NCBI GenBank assembly: GCA_034231615.1
Contig: CM067309.1
Span: forward strand, 39,587,627-39,651,626
Reading direction: 5' to 3'
Length of the DNA stretch: 64,000 nt
DNA from: Meghimatium bilineatum
Lineage: Eukaryota > Mollusca > Gastropoda > Stylommatophora > Philomycidae
The first letter of the stretch is position 1, and every line of letters begins with the position of its first letter. The translations under genes were made by a program, and so were the position numbers. Below are positions 1 to 11,461 of this stretch, piece after piece. The notes under the pieces were generated by a model. It was given only the letters and a program-made list of their open reading frames with translations, did no database searches and was not told the DNA's origin.

Positions 1-215
1 TCCATCCACCCAAGCCATGCCCATAACTAGTTCAAGCACAACGTTGGCCTGCCGGAACAACATGGTAACTGATATCGAAGGTTACGACTACGGGATTGTA
101 TAGATGAAGCTTCTATAAGAAGATAACCTCAATATAAAGGCATGTCATCTACTAAGGTTTTCTGTTGCATGGGTGGTTTATCTAGTGAGCCATTGGTGAG
201 ACCCACAGCCGCAAC
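1..215 (+). mobile_element. Dispersed repeat R4, truncated by the window edge
   Basis: 1-95 matches 57083-57172 ('ttcaagcacaacgttggcct', 'atcgaaggttacgacta'); 115-215 matches 53471-53575 ('aagataacctcaatata', 'ttgcatgggtggt', 'gccattggtgagaccc'). Confidence 0.6.
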
Positions 216-1167
216 CGCAGTAATTCTAATAAGGGTGGGTCTACACATATAATTTGTTTAATCCCTCTTCCCCCTCCCTTCCTAAAGGCTTAACTTTAAC
301 TTAAGAAATGTGAGTCAGAGACAGTAGGCCTAAATCTATTTGAAGTAGAAGAAATGTTAGAACGGAACTGTAGAATAATTAAACAGGTTCTCCTCCTACA
401 ATCAATTTTTATTAGGCCCATAGGTCCATTCATACACCCAATTAGTACGACAGGCTCTATATAGGCCTATTGGTCGTGACTCGTGTAGAGCAGTTTAGTT
501 TGTAAAGTTTTAGGTCGTTGTGGGTTCCCTACAATATGTTTTGATAGACGCATTTGTGGGCCAGACAGTACACTGTACTAGTTCTCTCCTCTTTGTGATT
601 GTTGATGTTTGGCATTTTTTAAATGTTAAAAAAAAATATGTTCATGATTAGTGATAGCGACTGTTGTCTTTGAGGACTGGACAGTGGGACTGGGACACCC
701 TCACCCTGGCATCATTCATCCTTGTAACACAGTTTTCAGATACAATAACAATTATATATATGCTCAAATTCTTGATTGAAACTTACAGTTCAAGCTTTAA
801 TAAACACGAATTTTACACAATCAAACATAATTTACGATTTACAAACGATCCCTCAAACGTTGATACAACGCTTCGGCAAACTCAAACAAACCTGAGAAAA
901 GTCATCCTCACTGAGAACTTTCTTAGTTTTTTTTACACTTTTAGAAGGAATTTTGAAATTCAAAGATACGACGCCTTGATTTTTCGTCTGCACTTGTTCT
1001 CCCATGACTCTTGAGGAAATATATATATATAATATGTATTAAAAATAGTAAATTCCAAGTAAAATCACTAAAGTATTGGACACCATTCCATATATACACA
1101 AATAGGTAAACCGGAACTTCCGGAGAGGTCTGACTAAATACGCGATAAAGACTAAGTTACAAATGTT
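216..1167. other. No gene seen
   Basis: AT-rich sequence. A 116-codon frame at 664-1014 starts at TTG, has no recognisable motif and is rejected. Confidence 0.6.
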
Positions 1168-1945
1168 CATCATCATCATCATAGCCGTCTCCGCAACGAA
1201 GGTTGGCTGCAGCGTATCTCCAACATCTCCTGTATCTTGTCTCGGTGGTGTACTGTACTAGACTGTAACCTGTCCATCGTGTTATGTTACTCTCCCACTT
1301 GTATCTCTGCCTACCTCTTGCTCGCTTCCCTTTGACTTTACCTCAAGTTAGGTCTTCAACAAGGTGTCATGTCTTTTAATGTATCCAAAGTATTTTATTT
1401 GCCTGATCTTTATTTCTCATAGTAGTTCCTTCTTCATATTAAGTGTTTTTAGTATCTCTTTATTTGTTTTCTTCTTTTTCCATGATGTTCTCCATATTCT
1501 TCTATATAGTAGTAGGGAGCCGCGTTAGCGCACTGGCGTCGCATATGAGTGGTCCTGGATTCATTCCCCAGCTGAGGCGGAAATGTTTTCAGATCGCAAC
1601 GGCTCCCAGGTCGACCCAGCCTTAAATGGGTACCGGATTAATCCGGGAAGTAAAGACTGCGAGGGGGAGGAGATGGCTACCGCCCTCATTTGCAGAGCCT
1701 GTGAAATGTGAGATCGCTAACATCTCACACCCCTACGGCATTAATAAATGCTATGGGACACTTTACTTACTACTATATAAAAAAAGTAAAGTAACGCCAT
1801 TTCTAACCCATTTCTGACGCCAGTGCGCTAACCACTGCGCTAACGCGGCCCCCACATATTCTTCTATATACCCACGTCTCAAAGGCATCAAATTTGTCTT
1901 CTAATTGTTTATTTAGTGTCTGTAGTACAGATGTTACCATAATAC
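1168..1945 (-). pseudogene. RTE-like LINE C-terminal remnant split by a SINE
   Basis: Plus-strand text from 'ccgtctccgcaacgaaggtt' to 'tttgtcttctaattgtttat' matches 50043-50425. Interrupted at 1509-1855 by a SINE-A insertion with a 15-bp target duplication. Minus-strand translation gives TLNKQLEDKFDAFETWVYRR. Confidence 0.75.
1509..1855 (+). mobile_element. SINE-A insertion, composite with inverted head
   Basis: Flanked by ATATTCTTCTATATA at 1494-1508 and 1856-1870. Plus-oriented SINE-A (GGAGCCGCGTTAGCGCACTG head; box B-like GGATTCATTCCCC; 'gggaagtaaagactgcgag') ends near 1795 and is followed by an inverted fragment of the same head (to 1853). Confidence 0.85.
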
Positions 1946-2014
1946 TAACTATCAAAATAAACAAAACAATGCAACAAATGAATAACAGTAAACGCAAAAA
2001 CCAGGACTGTTTTC

Positions 2015-2080
2015 TTACTAAATTCATTCATTGGTACCATGCCTTCCGGCGTAGGCAATCATGTCTCTCCACAGTCCTCT
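2015..2080 (-). pseudogene. LINE 3' end fragment
   Basis: 'accatgccttccggcgtaggc' region is the complement of the 3' end of the LINE remnant at 48540-48575. Confidence 0.5.
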
Positions 2081-2102
2081 GTTATATATTGAAATATAAA
2101 AA

Positions 2103-2208
2103 AAGGTAAAGTAACCCATAGCATGTATGGTAACCCATAGTAACCCATAGCAGGACCACTCATATGCGAAGCCAGTGTGCTAACCACTGCGCTTACGCGG
2201 CTCCCAAT
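2103..2208 (-). mobile_element. SINE-A, internally deleted
   Basis: 'ggtaaagtaacccatagca' joined to 'aggaccactcatatgcgaag' and GCTTACGCGGCTCCC; the middle is missing. Confidence 0.7.
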
Positions 2209-2214
2209 ATTGAA

Positions 2215-3060
2215 ATATAATTTCGGATGATTCTGCAGTAGGAGGGACTGCACAAAGTATAGAGGCATATATAGAGGCTTAAACCACATAGGAAACATAT
2301 TTAGCAAGATACTAGAGAGAAGGATGCGCGTATATATAGAACCACAGCTCAACAACACACAATTAGACTTTCGGAAAAAATAAAAAATGTACACATGCAA
2401 TCTTAACCCTCAAACAACTTTCAGAAAGATCAACATTACATAACTAAGACATATATCTGGCTTGTGTGGATCAAGAGAAAGCTTTTGTCAGAGCACAACT
2501 ATGGATAACACTGCAGACATACGGAATCCCCTAACATCTGATAAGCCTATGTCAGAGCATATATGTCAATAGTCAATGCGCAGTAAGAACAAGCACAAGT
2601 GTATGGATAATTTCCACACTCGGGAGTGAGACAGGGATGTATACTATCCCCCCTCCCCTATTGTTCATACATACATAGGTCACATTTGCAAAGTAGCAAA
2701 GACAACGGAAGAAAACAATTTGAAGAATAGCTTAAACGAATTGCTACTTGCAGACGACCAAGTGCTAGCAGAATCAACAGAAGAGCAACTACAAAGGCAA
2801 ATAGACATATTACACCAAACATGCCAAACCATTAACATGAAGATGAATATAGAGAAGACCGAAGTAATGAAGATAGGAAGAACAGAAAGAAACACCAATA
2901 TGTATATATTGGAAACAACAGACTTGAACAAGTGACATAATTCACACACATAGGAAGCAATATAATAACAGACGGCAGGAGCAGCATAAAAATACACAAT
3001 AGATGTAGTAAAGCATACCAAGCCCTGGGACAAATGACACCTTAAATGCGCACCTATATC
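2215..3060 (+). pseudogene. LINE reverse transcriptase remnant
   Basis: Plus-strand broken frames: ILERRMRVYIEPQLN, then CVDQEKAFVRAQLW, then LLLADDQVLAEST (degraded YADD motif) and MNIEKTEVMKIGRTER. Order fits the RT of an RTE/L1-like element. Stops and shifts make it dead. Confidence 0.72.
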
Positions 3061-3306
3061 AGGAGGGGGTAAAGAACAGAGATTAGGGAATATATAGTTG
3101 TATTTTGAGTAGAATTAGACGACCATACAGTTTGTGGACACATGCCTAGTTAAAAGGGGGAGGGTGTTTGGGGTGTTTGAACTCCCCTTTAGCAAATTAG
3201 AACATGACTTTTAGTATTGGGAACCTGGCCGAAAGGGGGTCCAAAAGTTAACAACAACACAATCTCCCCCTTTTTTAGCGATTTTTCACAAAAATGTCTA
3301 TATATA

Positions 3307-3477
3307 TGTCACAATCCGCCGAATGCGGATGTGTTGGGCCATTAATGCAAATAAAATGGCGACACAAACGCATTTAGATTCTCTGGACTACATTCAACTG
3401 GAAATCTTGTAGGACCAGTGTGCTGCTACAAGAGAAATCCAACAACAGGAGTTTGAGAAATAACGCTGAAAAAAAAG
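3307..3477 (+). mobile_element. Short retroposon SINE3
   Basis: CCGCCGAATGCGGATGTGTT, 'ctctggactacattcaactgg', ending GGAGTTTGAGAAATAACGC and GAAGAAGAA. Confidence 0.82.
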
Positions 3478-3778
3478 AAGAAGAAATATGACATAAAAAT
3501 GTATATAGCGAAACACAAAAACATACGAATTACCTTATTAACGTAAACACACGAAACCGAACAATGACTTTTTTTAACGTAACATCTCCCCCCCCCCCCC
3601 CCCCCAACCTCCGTTTCCCCAAAAGTGGATTGTAGAAATTAATTATTCTTCCCCCCCACCATAAATATTATCTACGGTCCTGGGTAAGCATAAAAGAAAA
3701 CTTCAGTAAAACTTCTGCCACTTGGTGAATCAAAAATGGTTAAGTGACACAAAAATGGTTAAATATCAGTTTTACATA

Positions 3779-4142
3779 TATAACGAATACACTGATTCAA
3801 CGTTTCGACTACTAGGCATTTCTCAAGAAAAAGACAAACATATAACGAATACACTAATTCAACGTTTCGACTACTAGGCATTTCTCAAGAAAAAGACAAA
3901 CATATAACGAATACACTAATGCAACGTTTCGACTACTAGGCATTTCTCAAGAAAAAGACAAACATATAACGAATACACTAATTCAACGTTTCGACTACTA
4001 GGCATTTCTCAAGAAAAAGACAAACATATAACGAATACACTAATTCAACGTTTCGACTACTAGGCATTTCTCAAGAAAAAGACAAACATATAACGAATAC
4101 ACTAATTCAACGTTTCGACTACTAGGCATTTCTCAAGAAAAA
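3779..4142. repeat. 62-bp tandem repeat x6
   Basis: Period exactly 62; contains CAACGTTTCGACTACTAGGC. Almost no differences between copies apart from the first. Confidence 0.93.
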
Positions 4143-5764
4143 AAGACAAATACTTAAACTGGAATTAAAATATACCAAAAACACTACATTGGATGAATGT
4201 ATGTAGACATCTATGTTACCTACCATACGAGAAATAGAGTAGAGTATAACTTGAACATAAGCTACACGTTAAAACAGGTAAGTATTTAAACACACCGTCC
4301 ATATCTTTACTGTTCGTTTCCTGTTGTATGTTTTAATTTTGTTTCAATTTTTGTCTTGAAAAGGGCCTTTTGGTCAAAACGTCGATTTGTGTGTGTTATT
4401 ATATGTATCTTTAGTTATTAGCACAACTTCATTACCCTATTCCTGGATTTACTTAAGTATTTAATGTAAATGTAGAAACAGGTTATAAGAAGCAAGATTT
4501 TTAAAAGTAGTTCTGAAACGTGCTAATCTGAGTGACCACACACACATACCATCTTACATTGGCTGTATACTGTATATATCTGACCGGTTCTGTGTGACCT
4601 TGTATTAGTAATATGAAACTGCTATTTCTAGAACATAATTAAGTTCACATGGTCAGTGTGACCTCGTGACAATTTCCAAGCACTAAAAATTCTGCAGACG
4701 ACTTTGTAGTATTTGATTACTGGGATATTTTTTTTTGGACGCACGTGCAGGTAGAAAGGTCGGCCACCAAGGTCAGACGGGATCTGCCGTCTGCTACATT
4801 GACCGGAGAGTTAGAACATTTGTTTCTTTTGTTCTGGACGGCAGGCTTTAAATAAATTTGAGTTGGGGTGATGGGTGGTGGTTTGCATTTGTTTACATTG
4901 GGCAGTGTCATTGACCAAAGCATGTCCTTCTATAAATAGTCCTACGGCTGGACCCCCAGACCGCGTCACTTACCTTTGATGATCCGTGACCGTCTGCTGT
5001 TACAGAAGACCTAACTGCTAAACGTAAACAGACCTTCATTTGGTACGTTTTTTGTATTATTATTATCACGTTTTCCATTGGTTACCATTTATAGCCTATA
5101 CTTTGAGCCGAATTGGCTATTTTTGGCATGCGATTCCAATTATATAAATATTGGCCAAGTGAAAACATCGGAATAATCAAGAAAAATAACGAAAGAAGGT
5201 TTCATTAATTCAACTAGAGAGCATGTTTGTCGATAGCCACAGATGATCCTACTTTTATCCGTGCCTTTCATTGGTTGGCGATACAAAGCGATTATAAGTT
5301 GCCAACAGCCAAGATAAATGACGTTTACCGTTTGGAATATGACAGGACAATTCTGGAGAAGGACTTGATTGCGTCAACAATACTATGTGTGCGCATGCGT
5401 TGATGACTTTTCATTGGCCACTTGGTGTCGATAGCAATGAAAATCACGGGAAAAGTCAAGTAACGTCAATTTCGAAGCTGATCTCGACGAGCCCATAAGG
5501 CTGTAATAACGAGGGTTTCGGAAATACCATGCCCGTAGTAGAAAGTTGAGCTAAAGTATGATTTATTCTATCCCACTCCAATCCTGAATTGGGTAATAAT
5601 ACGGCGCTAGGTCCGTGCTTTCCATTGACCAGTGTCCTAGATTTGATGTGGCCATCATCACAATAGCTGCTTTTACTTTCTCAATACCATTCCCTTAAAT
5701 TGGGTCGACCTTGGAATGTTGGTTTTTAAAAAATATTTCGTTGTACTAAAGATTGGACCTTGGG
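4143..5764. other. No coding gene seen
   Basis: AT-rich. Holds a 'ggccttttggtcaaaacgtcg' motif (4366-4387), the weak promoter candidate near 4931 and diverged 'tttcattgg' inverted-repeat sequence (5270-5460). Confidence 0.5.
4925..5050 (+). promoter_or_regulatory. Candidate TATA promoter and first exon
   Basis: CTATAAATAG at about 4931 lies about 30 bp upstream of a GC-rich start region, and a donor-like TTTG|gtacgt follows near 5041. It contains 'gaccgcgt', also found at about 9157. Could serve FMO or nothing; low confidence. Confidence 0.2.
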
Positions 5765-5890
5765 ACTGCCCGTGTAGTTACGGGCCCAAAAGGGGAGCAA
5801 ATAATAGCGACATTGTTGCCGTCCAAGCATGTCGTAAGAGGTGACTAAGGAGGTTTTATGATAGTGTGGGCTGTCCTATCCCATATGTTC
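5765..5890 (+). mobile_element. Short retroposon SINE2, 5' half
   Basis: 'tgcccgtgtagttacgggcc', 'aggggagcaaataatag', 'catgtcgtaagaggtgac', 'atcccatat'; 3' half absent. Confidence 0.65.
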
Positions 5891-6203
5891 AAAATGAGCT
5901 AGGATTAATGCTTAAGTCTGATAAAGTCAAGTGAAGTAATGTTAACCAATAACATTTAGTAATGTCGTAGGGGTGTGAAATATCAGTGCGAATACGTTCG
6001 GATCATCAAAATTAGAAGAGGACTCAAAGAACTCTCAACAAATTTATAACTAAAGTTAAAATTTTGTAGTGGATGTCAAAATTTCTGGTTTCATATATCT
6101 ATACCAACACTCTACCCTGGATTCTGGAAAATAGTGCATCCATTAATAATTATATTTCCATCTTCCTATTTGTCTGAACGTGGATTTAGTGATGGAGCTA
6201 ATG

Positions 6204-7518
6204 TACTGTCTAAGAAAAGGAACTGATTACATGTAACTGAGAGTTTACGACTGTTTTTTAATTTACTGTCTAAGAAAAGGAACTGATTACATGTAACTGA
6301 GAGTTTACGACTGTTTTTTAATTTACTGTCTAAGAAAAGGAACTGATTACATGTAACTGAGAGTTTACGACTGTTTTTTAATTTACTGTCTAAGAAAAGG
6401 AACTGATTACATGTAACTGAGAGTTTACGACTGTTTTTTAATTTACTGTCTAAGAAAAGGAACTGATTACATGTAACTGAGAGTTTACGACTGTTTTTTA
6501 ATTTACTGTCTAAGAAAAGGAACTGATTACATGTAACTGAGAGTTTACGACTGTTTTTTAATTTACTGTCTAAGAAAAGGAACTGATTACATGTAACTGA
6601 GAGTTTACGACTGTTTTTTAATTTACTGTCTAAGAAAAGGAACTGATTACATGTAACTGAGAGTTTACGACTGTTTTTTAATTTACTGTCTAAGAAAAGG
6701 AACTGATTACATGTAACTGAGAGTTTACGACTGTTTTTTAATTTACTGTCTAAGAAAAGGAACTGATTACATGTAACTGAGAGTTTACGACTGTTTTTTA
6801 ATTTACTGTCTAAGAAAAGGAACTGATTACATGTAACTGAGAGTTTACGACTGTTTTTTAATTTACTGTCTAAGAAAAGGAACTGATTACATGTAACTGA
6901 GAGTTTACGACTGTTTTTTAATTTACTGTCTAAGAAAAGGAACTGATTACATGTAACTGAGAGTTTACGACTGTTTTTTAATTTACTGTCTAAGAAAAGG
7001 AACTGATTACATGTAACTGAGAGTTTACGACTGTTTTTTAATTTACTGTCTAAGAAAAGGAACTGATTACATGTAACTGAGAGTTTACGACTGTTTTTTA
7101 ATTTACTGTCTAAGAAAAGGAACTGATTACATGTAACTGAGAGTTTACGACTGTTTTTTAATTTACTGTCTAAGAAAAGGAACTGATTACATGTAACTGA
7201 GAGTTTACGACTGTTTTTTAATTTACTGTCTAAGAAAAGGAACTGATTACATGTAACTGAGAGTTTACGACTGTTTTTTAATTTACTGTCTAAGAAAAGG
7301 AACTGATTACATGTAACTGAGAGTTTACGACTGTTTTTTAATTTACTGTCTAAGAAAAGGAACTGATTACATGTAACTGAGAGTTTACGACTGTTTTTTA
7401 ATTTACTGTCTAAGAAAAGGAACTGATTACATGTAACTGAGAGTTTACGACTGTTTTTTAATTTACTGTCTAAGAAAAGGAACTGATTACATGTAACTGA
7501 GAGTTTACGACTGTTTTT
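6204..7518. repeat. 60-bp satellite, about 22 essentially identical copies
   Basis: Period exactly 60; unit includes AAAAGGAACTGATTACATGT and GAGTTTACGACTG. I saw no substitution between internal copies. No spacers between units, so not a CRISPR array. Confidence 0.97.
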
Positions 7519-8155
7519 AACGATAGTTGAACCAGATATTAAATAACTTTTAAAAATACGAGTACGTGCGGCTCACCATTCACATTAATTTGTTATTTGT
7601 ATTTTGTAATTTTACTTTATAAGTTAGTAATGAACAATTTTGTAATACATTTCAAGGTGACTTAATTATTACAATAAGATTCCTACTAATGTAATACAAT
7701 CTCTTAATATGTGCCTCCGAATGTTCATATTTAAACCATCGTATGAAACTTAGCATAATGTTATTCGAGTATACATTTGACAATCTTTACATTTGGGTTA
7801 TGTTCCTTCAAAATCAGTATAGCAATAACTGTGCTTCAGATGAAGTACAAATTGGTCACTACTTTTTCTATAATTTACGACATACGCAGCAATGTATCAT
7901 TATTTGTTATATGCGTTGAAATTATTCAATATATATGTCTTGCAAAGGGGGCGGTGGCCCGAAAACGTTTGGGAACCTAAGCTCTTACAGTTTAAAAAAA
8001 CAACTATTTACAGTGGCCATCCCATCCCCGGACTAAATTTGCGCTTATTTGAGATCAACCAACTCACAGTCAAGGACATAACTCTAACTGAATTTCACAA
8101 GGGGATGTAACAAATGTTCATCATCATCATCTGATGGACGAACATGTGCTCCTCT
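7519..8155. other. No gene seen
   Basis: AT-rich spacer between two tandem arrays; short frames at 7777-8110 have no motif. Confidence 0.55.
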
Positions 8156-8159
8156 TTTG

Positions 8160-8690
8160 GATCCAAGTAACGCACGGCGAGTCATGTAACTCTACTTATT
8201 TCTGATCCAAGTAACGTACGTGGAGTCATGTAACTCTAGTTATTTCTGATTTAAGTAGCGTACGTGGAGTCATGTAACTCTAGTTATTTCTGATTCAAGT
8301 AGCGTACGTGGAGTCATGTAACTCTACTTATTTCTGATCCAAGTAACGCACGGGGAGTCATGAAGGCGTACTTATTTCTGATCCAAGCAACCCACGGCGA
8401 GTCATGTAACTCCACTTATTTCTGATCCAAGTAACGCATGGCGAGTCATGTAACTCTACTTATTTCTGATCCAAGTAACGCACGGCGAGTCATGCAAGAC
8501 TACTTATTTCTGATCCAAGTAACGTACGTGGAGTCATGTAACTACTTATTTCTGATCCAAGTAACGCACGGCGAGTCATGTAACTACTTATTTCTGATCC
8601 AAGTAACGCACGGCGAGTTATGTAAGACTACTTATTTCTGATCCAAGTAACGCACGGCGAATCCTGTAGGCCCACTTATTTCTGCAGCTA
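8160..8690. repeat. 44-bp minisatellite (about 12 copies, diverged)
   Basis: Core GATCCAAGTAACGCACGGCG plus 'agtcatgtaactctacttatttct'. Units differ by substitutions and 3-bp losses. Confidence 0.9.
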
Positions 8691-8799
8691 TAATGCCTTA
8701 ATTGTAATCGTCTAGGGTATTGAACCCAAAAGCTTTGGATAATGAACCTGCTGAACTATTCCCACGAGATGAATATGCAGAAAAATACAACCCAAGTGC

Positions 8800-8865
8800 T
8801 CTCACACACACACTCACTCAGTCACATACACTCACACACACACTCTCACACACCCGCATGTGAAA
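8800..8865. repeat. CA/CACT microsatellite
   Basis: Imperfect ACAC and CTCA runs. Confidence 0.85.
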
Positions 8866-9149
8866 ATGTTAAAAAAGAAAGTCTTATCTTAAACATTAAA
8901 AAAAAATATTAAGAAAGCCAACGTACACTTCAACTCCCCATGCCTACCCCAATATCTTGCCCTCACCCCACAGCACTGTCCCATATTATTGACCTTGACC
9001 ACTTCTTGTTTTGAAACCACGTGACAACGAAGCTCATTACTTTTGCCTTTATTCAGCCGCTGACCAATGGCCAGAGTCTGCACATTTATTGTAACTCTGC
9101 TCTTTGTTTCCCGGTTGTGTTCTGTGTGCAGACATAAAACACCAGCTGC

Positions 9150-9397
9150 CACTGAGACCGCGTAGATAAACGCCGAGACATTGGACGAGTTTCTCATCTC
9201 GGACAACCCAACATAAACTCCATCTGCATCTCAAATTAAGGGGCAGGTGCAGATCCGGATCTGTGGACACCATATCTTCGAACCTATCAAAGAGCTTGTA
9301 TTTAATTTCTGAACATCCGTACCATTCTCTGGCAGTATTAGGATCGCCCCAGTCCGAACTGTAGCTCATTTGTACAGAGACAGAACCTTTTAAAATG
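9150..9397 (+). promoter_or_regulatory. Possible 5' non-coding exon upstream of FMO
   Basis: GC-rich island ending in TTTTAAAATG|gtaagt, a strong donor, with a possible acceptor 'ttttccaaag' just before the FMO ATG. A minus-strand frame (9369-9049, beginning SSDWGDPNTAREW) crosses the same stretch and could instead be an unrelated exon. Neither reading is proven. Confidence 0.25.
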
Positions 9398-9429
9398 GTA
9401 AGTAGGTTGGTTACTACTCACTGTGGAAT

Positions 9430-9806
9430 ATATATGTTATATATAGTTGAGAAAGTTAAAATATTGTTGAGAAAGCTAAAATATTGTTGAGAAAGTTAAA
9501 ATATTGTTGAGAAAGTTAAAATATTGTTGAGAAAGTTAAAATATTGTTGAGAAAGTTAAAATATTGTTGAGAAAGTTAAAATATTGTTGAGAAAGTTAAA
9601 ATATTGTTGGGAAAGTTAAAATATTGTTGAGAAAGTTAAAATATTGTTGATAAAGTTAAAATATTGTTGAGAAAGTTAAAATATAGTTGAGAAAGTTAAA
9701 ATATTGTTGAGAAAGTTAAAATATAGTTGAGAAAGCTCAAATATTGTTAAGTTAAAATATTGTTGATAAAGTTAAAATATAGTTGAGAAAGTTAAAATAT
9801 AGAGAA
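9430..9806. repeat. 20-bp minisatellite (about 18 copies)
   Basis: Unit GTTGAGAAAGTTAAAATATT; point variants at the right end. Confidence 0.93.
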
Positions 9807-9881
9807 AGCTGGAAAATGACATAAGTACTGTAAAATAAATTAGACTTATTTGAAAATAAATGTTCATAAACAATCTCTTGA

Positions 9882-10147
9882 CAGGGCCTTCGATATGGTA
9901 TCCTCAAGGGGAGGAGAGAAAGAGGGGGTTTATCTAAAGAAAATAAAGGTTCAATCGTGTGTCAGATCCTCTTTTCCAGAACTAATTTGATTATCTTTTT
10001 TTGCGGAAAATCGCTTGAAGGCTGTGGGTATTTTTTATCCGCCTGCATTATACTAAGTCCCTAGTACTGAAAGTCATATTCCTATTTGCTAAGGGGGCGG
10101 AGCATGTGTGTGAACACCCCCAACCGCCCCTCTTATCTACGGACCTG
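9882..10147. mobile_element. hAT-type MITE, family Y
   Basis: CAGGGCCTTCG start, CTACGGACCTG end; flanks TCTCTTGA (9874-9881) and TCTCTTCA (10148-10155), an 8-bp duplication with one change. Confidence 0.72.
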
Positions 10148-10265
10148 TCTCTTCAATATTAACTCGGAAGAACTGAAGTCTAATAAGAGAGGACACATGG
10201 ACTTATAAATCAGACATATGCTTAGAATGAATACAAATATCAATATGTCGCTGGCTATCTCTTCT

Positions 10266-10440
10266 CAGTGGCGTAGCGAGGCGGGGGCGGAGGTGCGGTC
10301 CGCCCCGGGCGGCATCATCGGGAGGGCGGCAAATTTATTTTCGTCCAGTCTTTCACAATCACGGACATATTTTTTTCATGTCACAAAGGCGGAAAATTAA
10401 TATTCCGCCCTGGGCGCCAATGACCCACGCTACGCCACTG
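10266..10440. mobile_element. hAT MITE with perfect 8-bp target duplication
   Basis: 175 bp, ends CAGTGGCGTAGCG and CGCTACGCCACTG (13-bp inverted repeat). Flanked by TCTCTTCT at 10258-10265 and 10441-10448. No coding capacity. Confidence 0.92.
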
Positions 10441-10830
10441 TCTCTTCTAGCAGGACACTGTGTTCCAGGAAATTGTGACCGACGTGTTCCAGAAAACGAT
10501 TAACTTTAAACTTGATTAACTTTCTTGTTCCATGTATAATTTCAGACAGTTCCAATCGGCATTCACTGATGTCTGACATAACACAAGGTTCCACAAACCT
10601 GGGCTCATCAACTTTCCCAGGTCAAAGGTTGCACTATTCTGACAATGTCCATCAACTTGTTATACTTCACGCTTAGCAGCGAGACCGTGCTAGCAATATT
10701 CTGTTGACCTAGTATTTAGCATCAAAAACATACTGACCTAGATAGGTTGTTGACAAAATAGCCTGAAAGAAGTAACCATCGTAAAATGGACATAAATATT
10801 TAATATCGGAAAAATTTTTCCAAAGGCAAT

Positions 10831-11461
10831 ATGGCAAAACAACATCTGAAAAATAAGAAGAGAATCGCTATTATTGGTGCCGGTTGTAGCGGCCTGGCAG
10901 CTATCAAATGTTGCATAGAAGAAGGATTAGAGCCTTTATGTCTCGAAAAAAGCCCAGATATTGGCGGGTTGTGGAACTTTTCCCCTCATGCCGTGACAGG
11001 AAGAGCAAGCATCTACAACAGTTTAGTCATCAATACTAGTAAATATATGATGATGTTTAGCGACTTTCCGCCCCCAGACGACTTCCCACCATTTCTAACA
11101 CACTCAAAAGTGTTGCAGTATCTTCGTCTCTACGCCCAGCATTTCAATTTGATTCAACATATCAAGTTCAACAAAGAAGTCTGCAATGTGGTCAAGTCAG
11201 AAAATTACCAGAAGACTGGTCGCTGGGATGTAACGTTTATGACGAGCTTGTCAATCGATGATGATGGAAGCAACACTAACTGCCGTTACGATCGACATGT
11301 GTACTGTGAGACTTTCGATGGCGTTATGATATGTACAGGGCATCATTCAGTGCCACATCTGCCCAATATCCCAGGATTGGATACGTTTCAGGGAAGGATA
11401 CTTCATTCGCACTCATACAAGGACTCGGCTTCCTTCCAAGGAAAACGTGTTCTTATTTTGG
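10831..11461 (+). CDS. FMO exon 1 (FAD domain to NADPH strand)
   Basis: Encodes residues 1-210 plus one base. The ATG at 10831 is directly followed by a basic stretch and the GxGxxG dinucleotide-binding fold. The exon ends in VLIL G|gtaag, where the NADPH-binding Rossmann strand begins, and exon 2 supplies the next residues in frame. The open frame runs on to 11955 only because the exon end and intron start are tandemly repeated in frame. The first of the seven donors is taken as the real one because it joins FMO homology without an insert. Confidence 0.9.

Noticed and set aside
664..1014. 116-codon open frame on the plus strand
   Set aside because: Starts at TTG, no domain, ordinary AT-rich composition, no splice context; most likely chance.
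6204..7518. Regular array that could be taken for CRISPR
   Set aside because: Units are contiguous and identical with no variable spacers, and the genome is eukaryotic.
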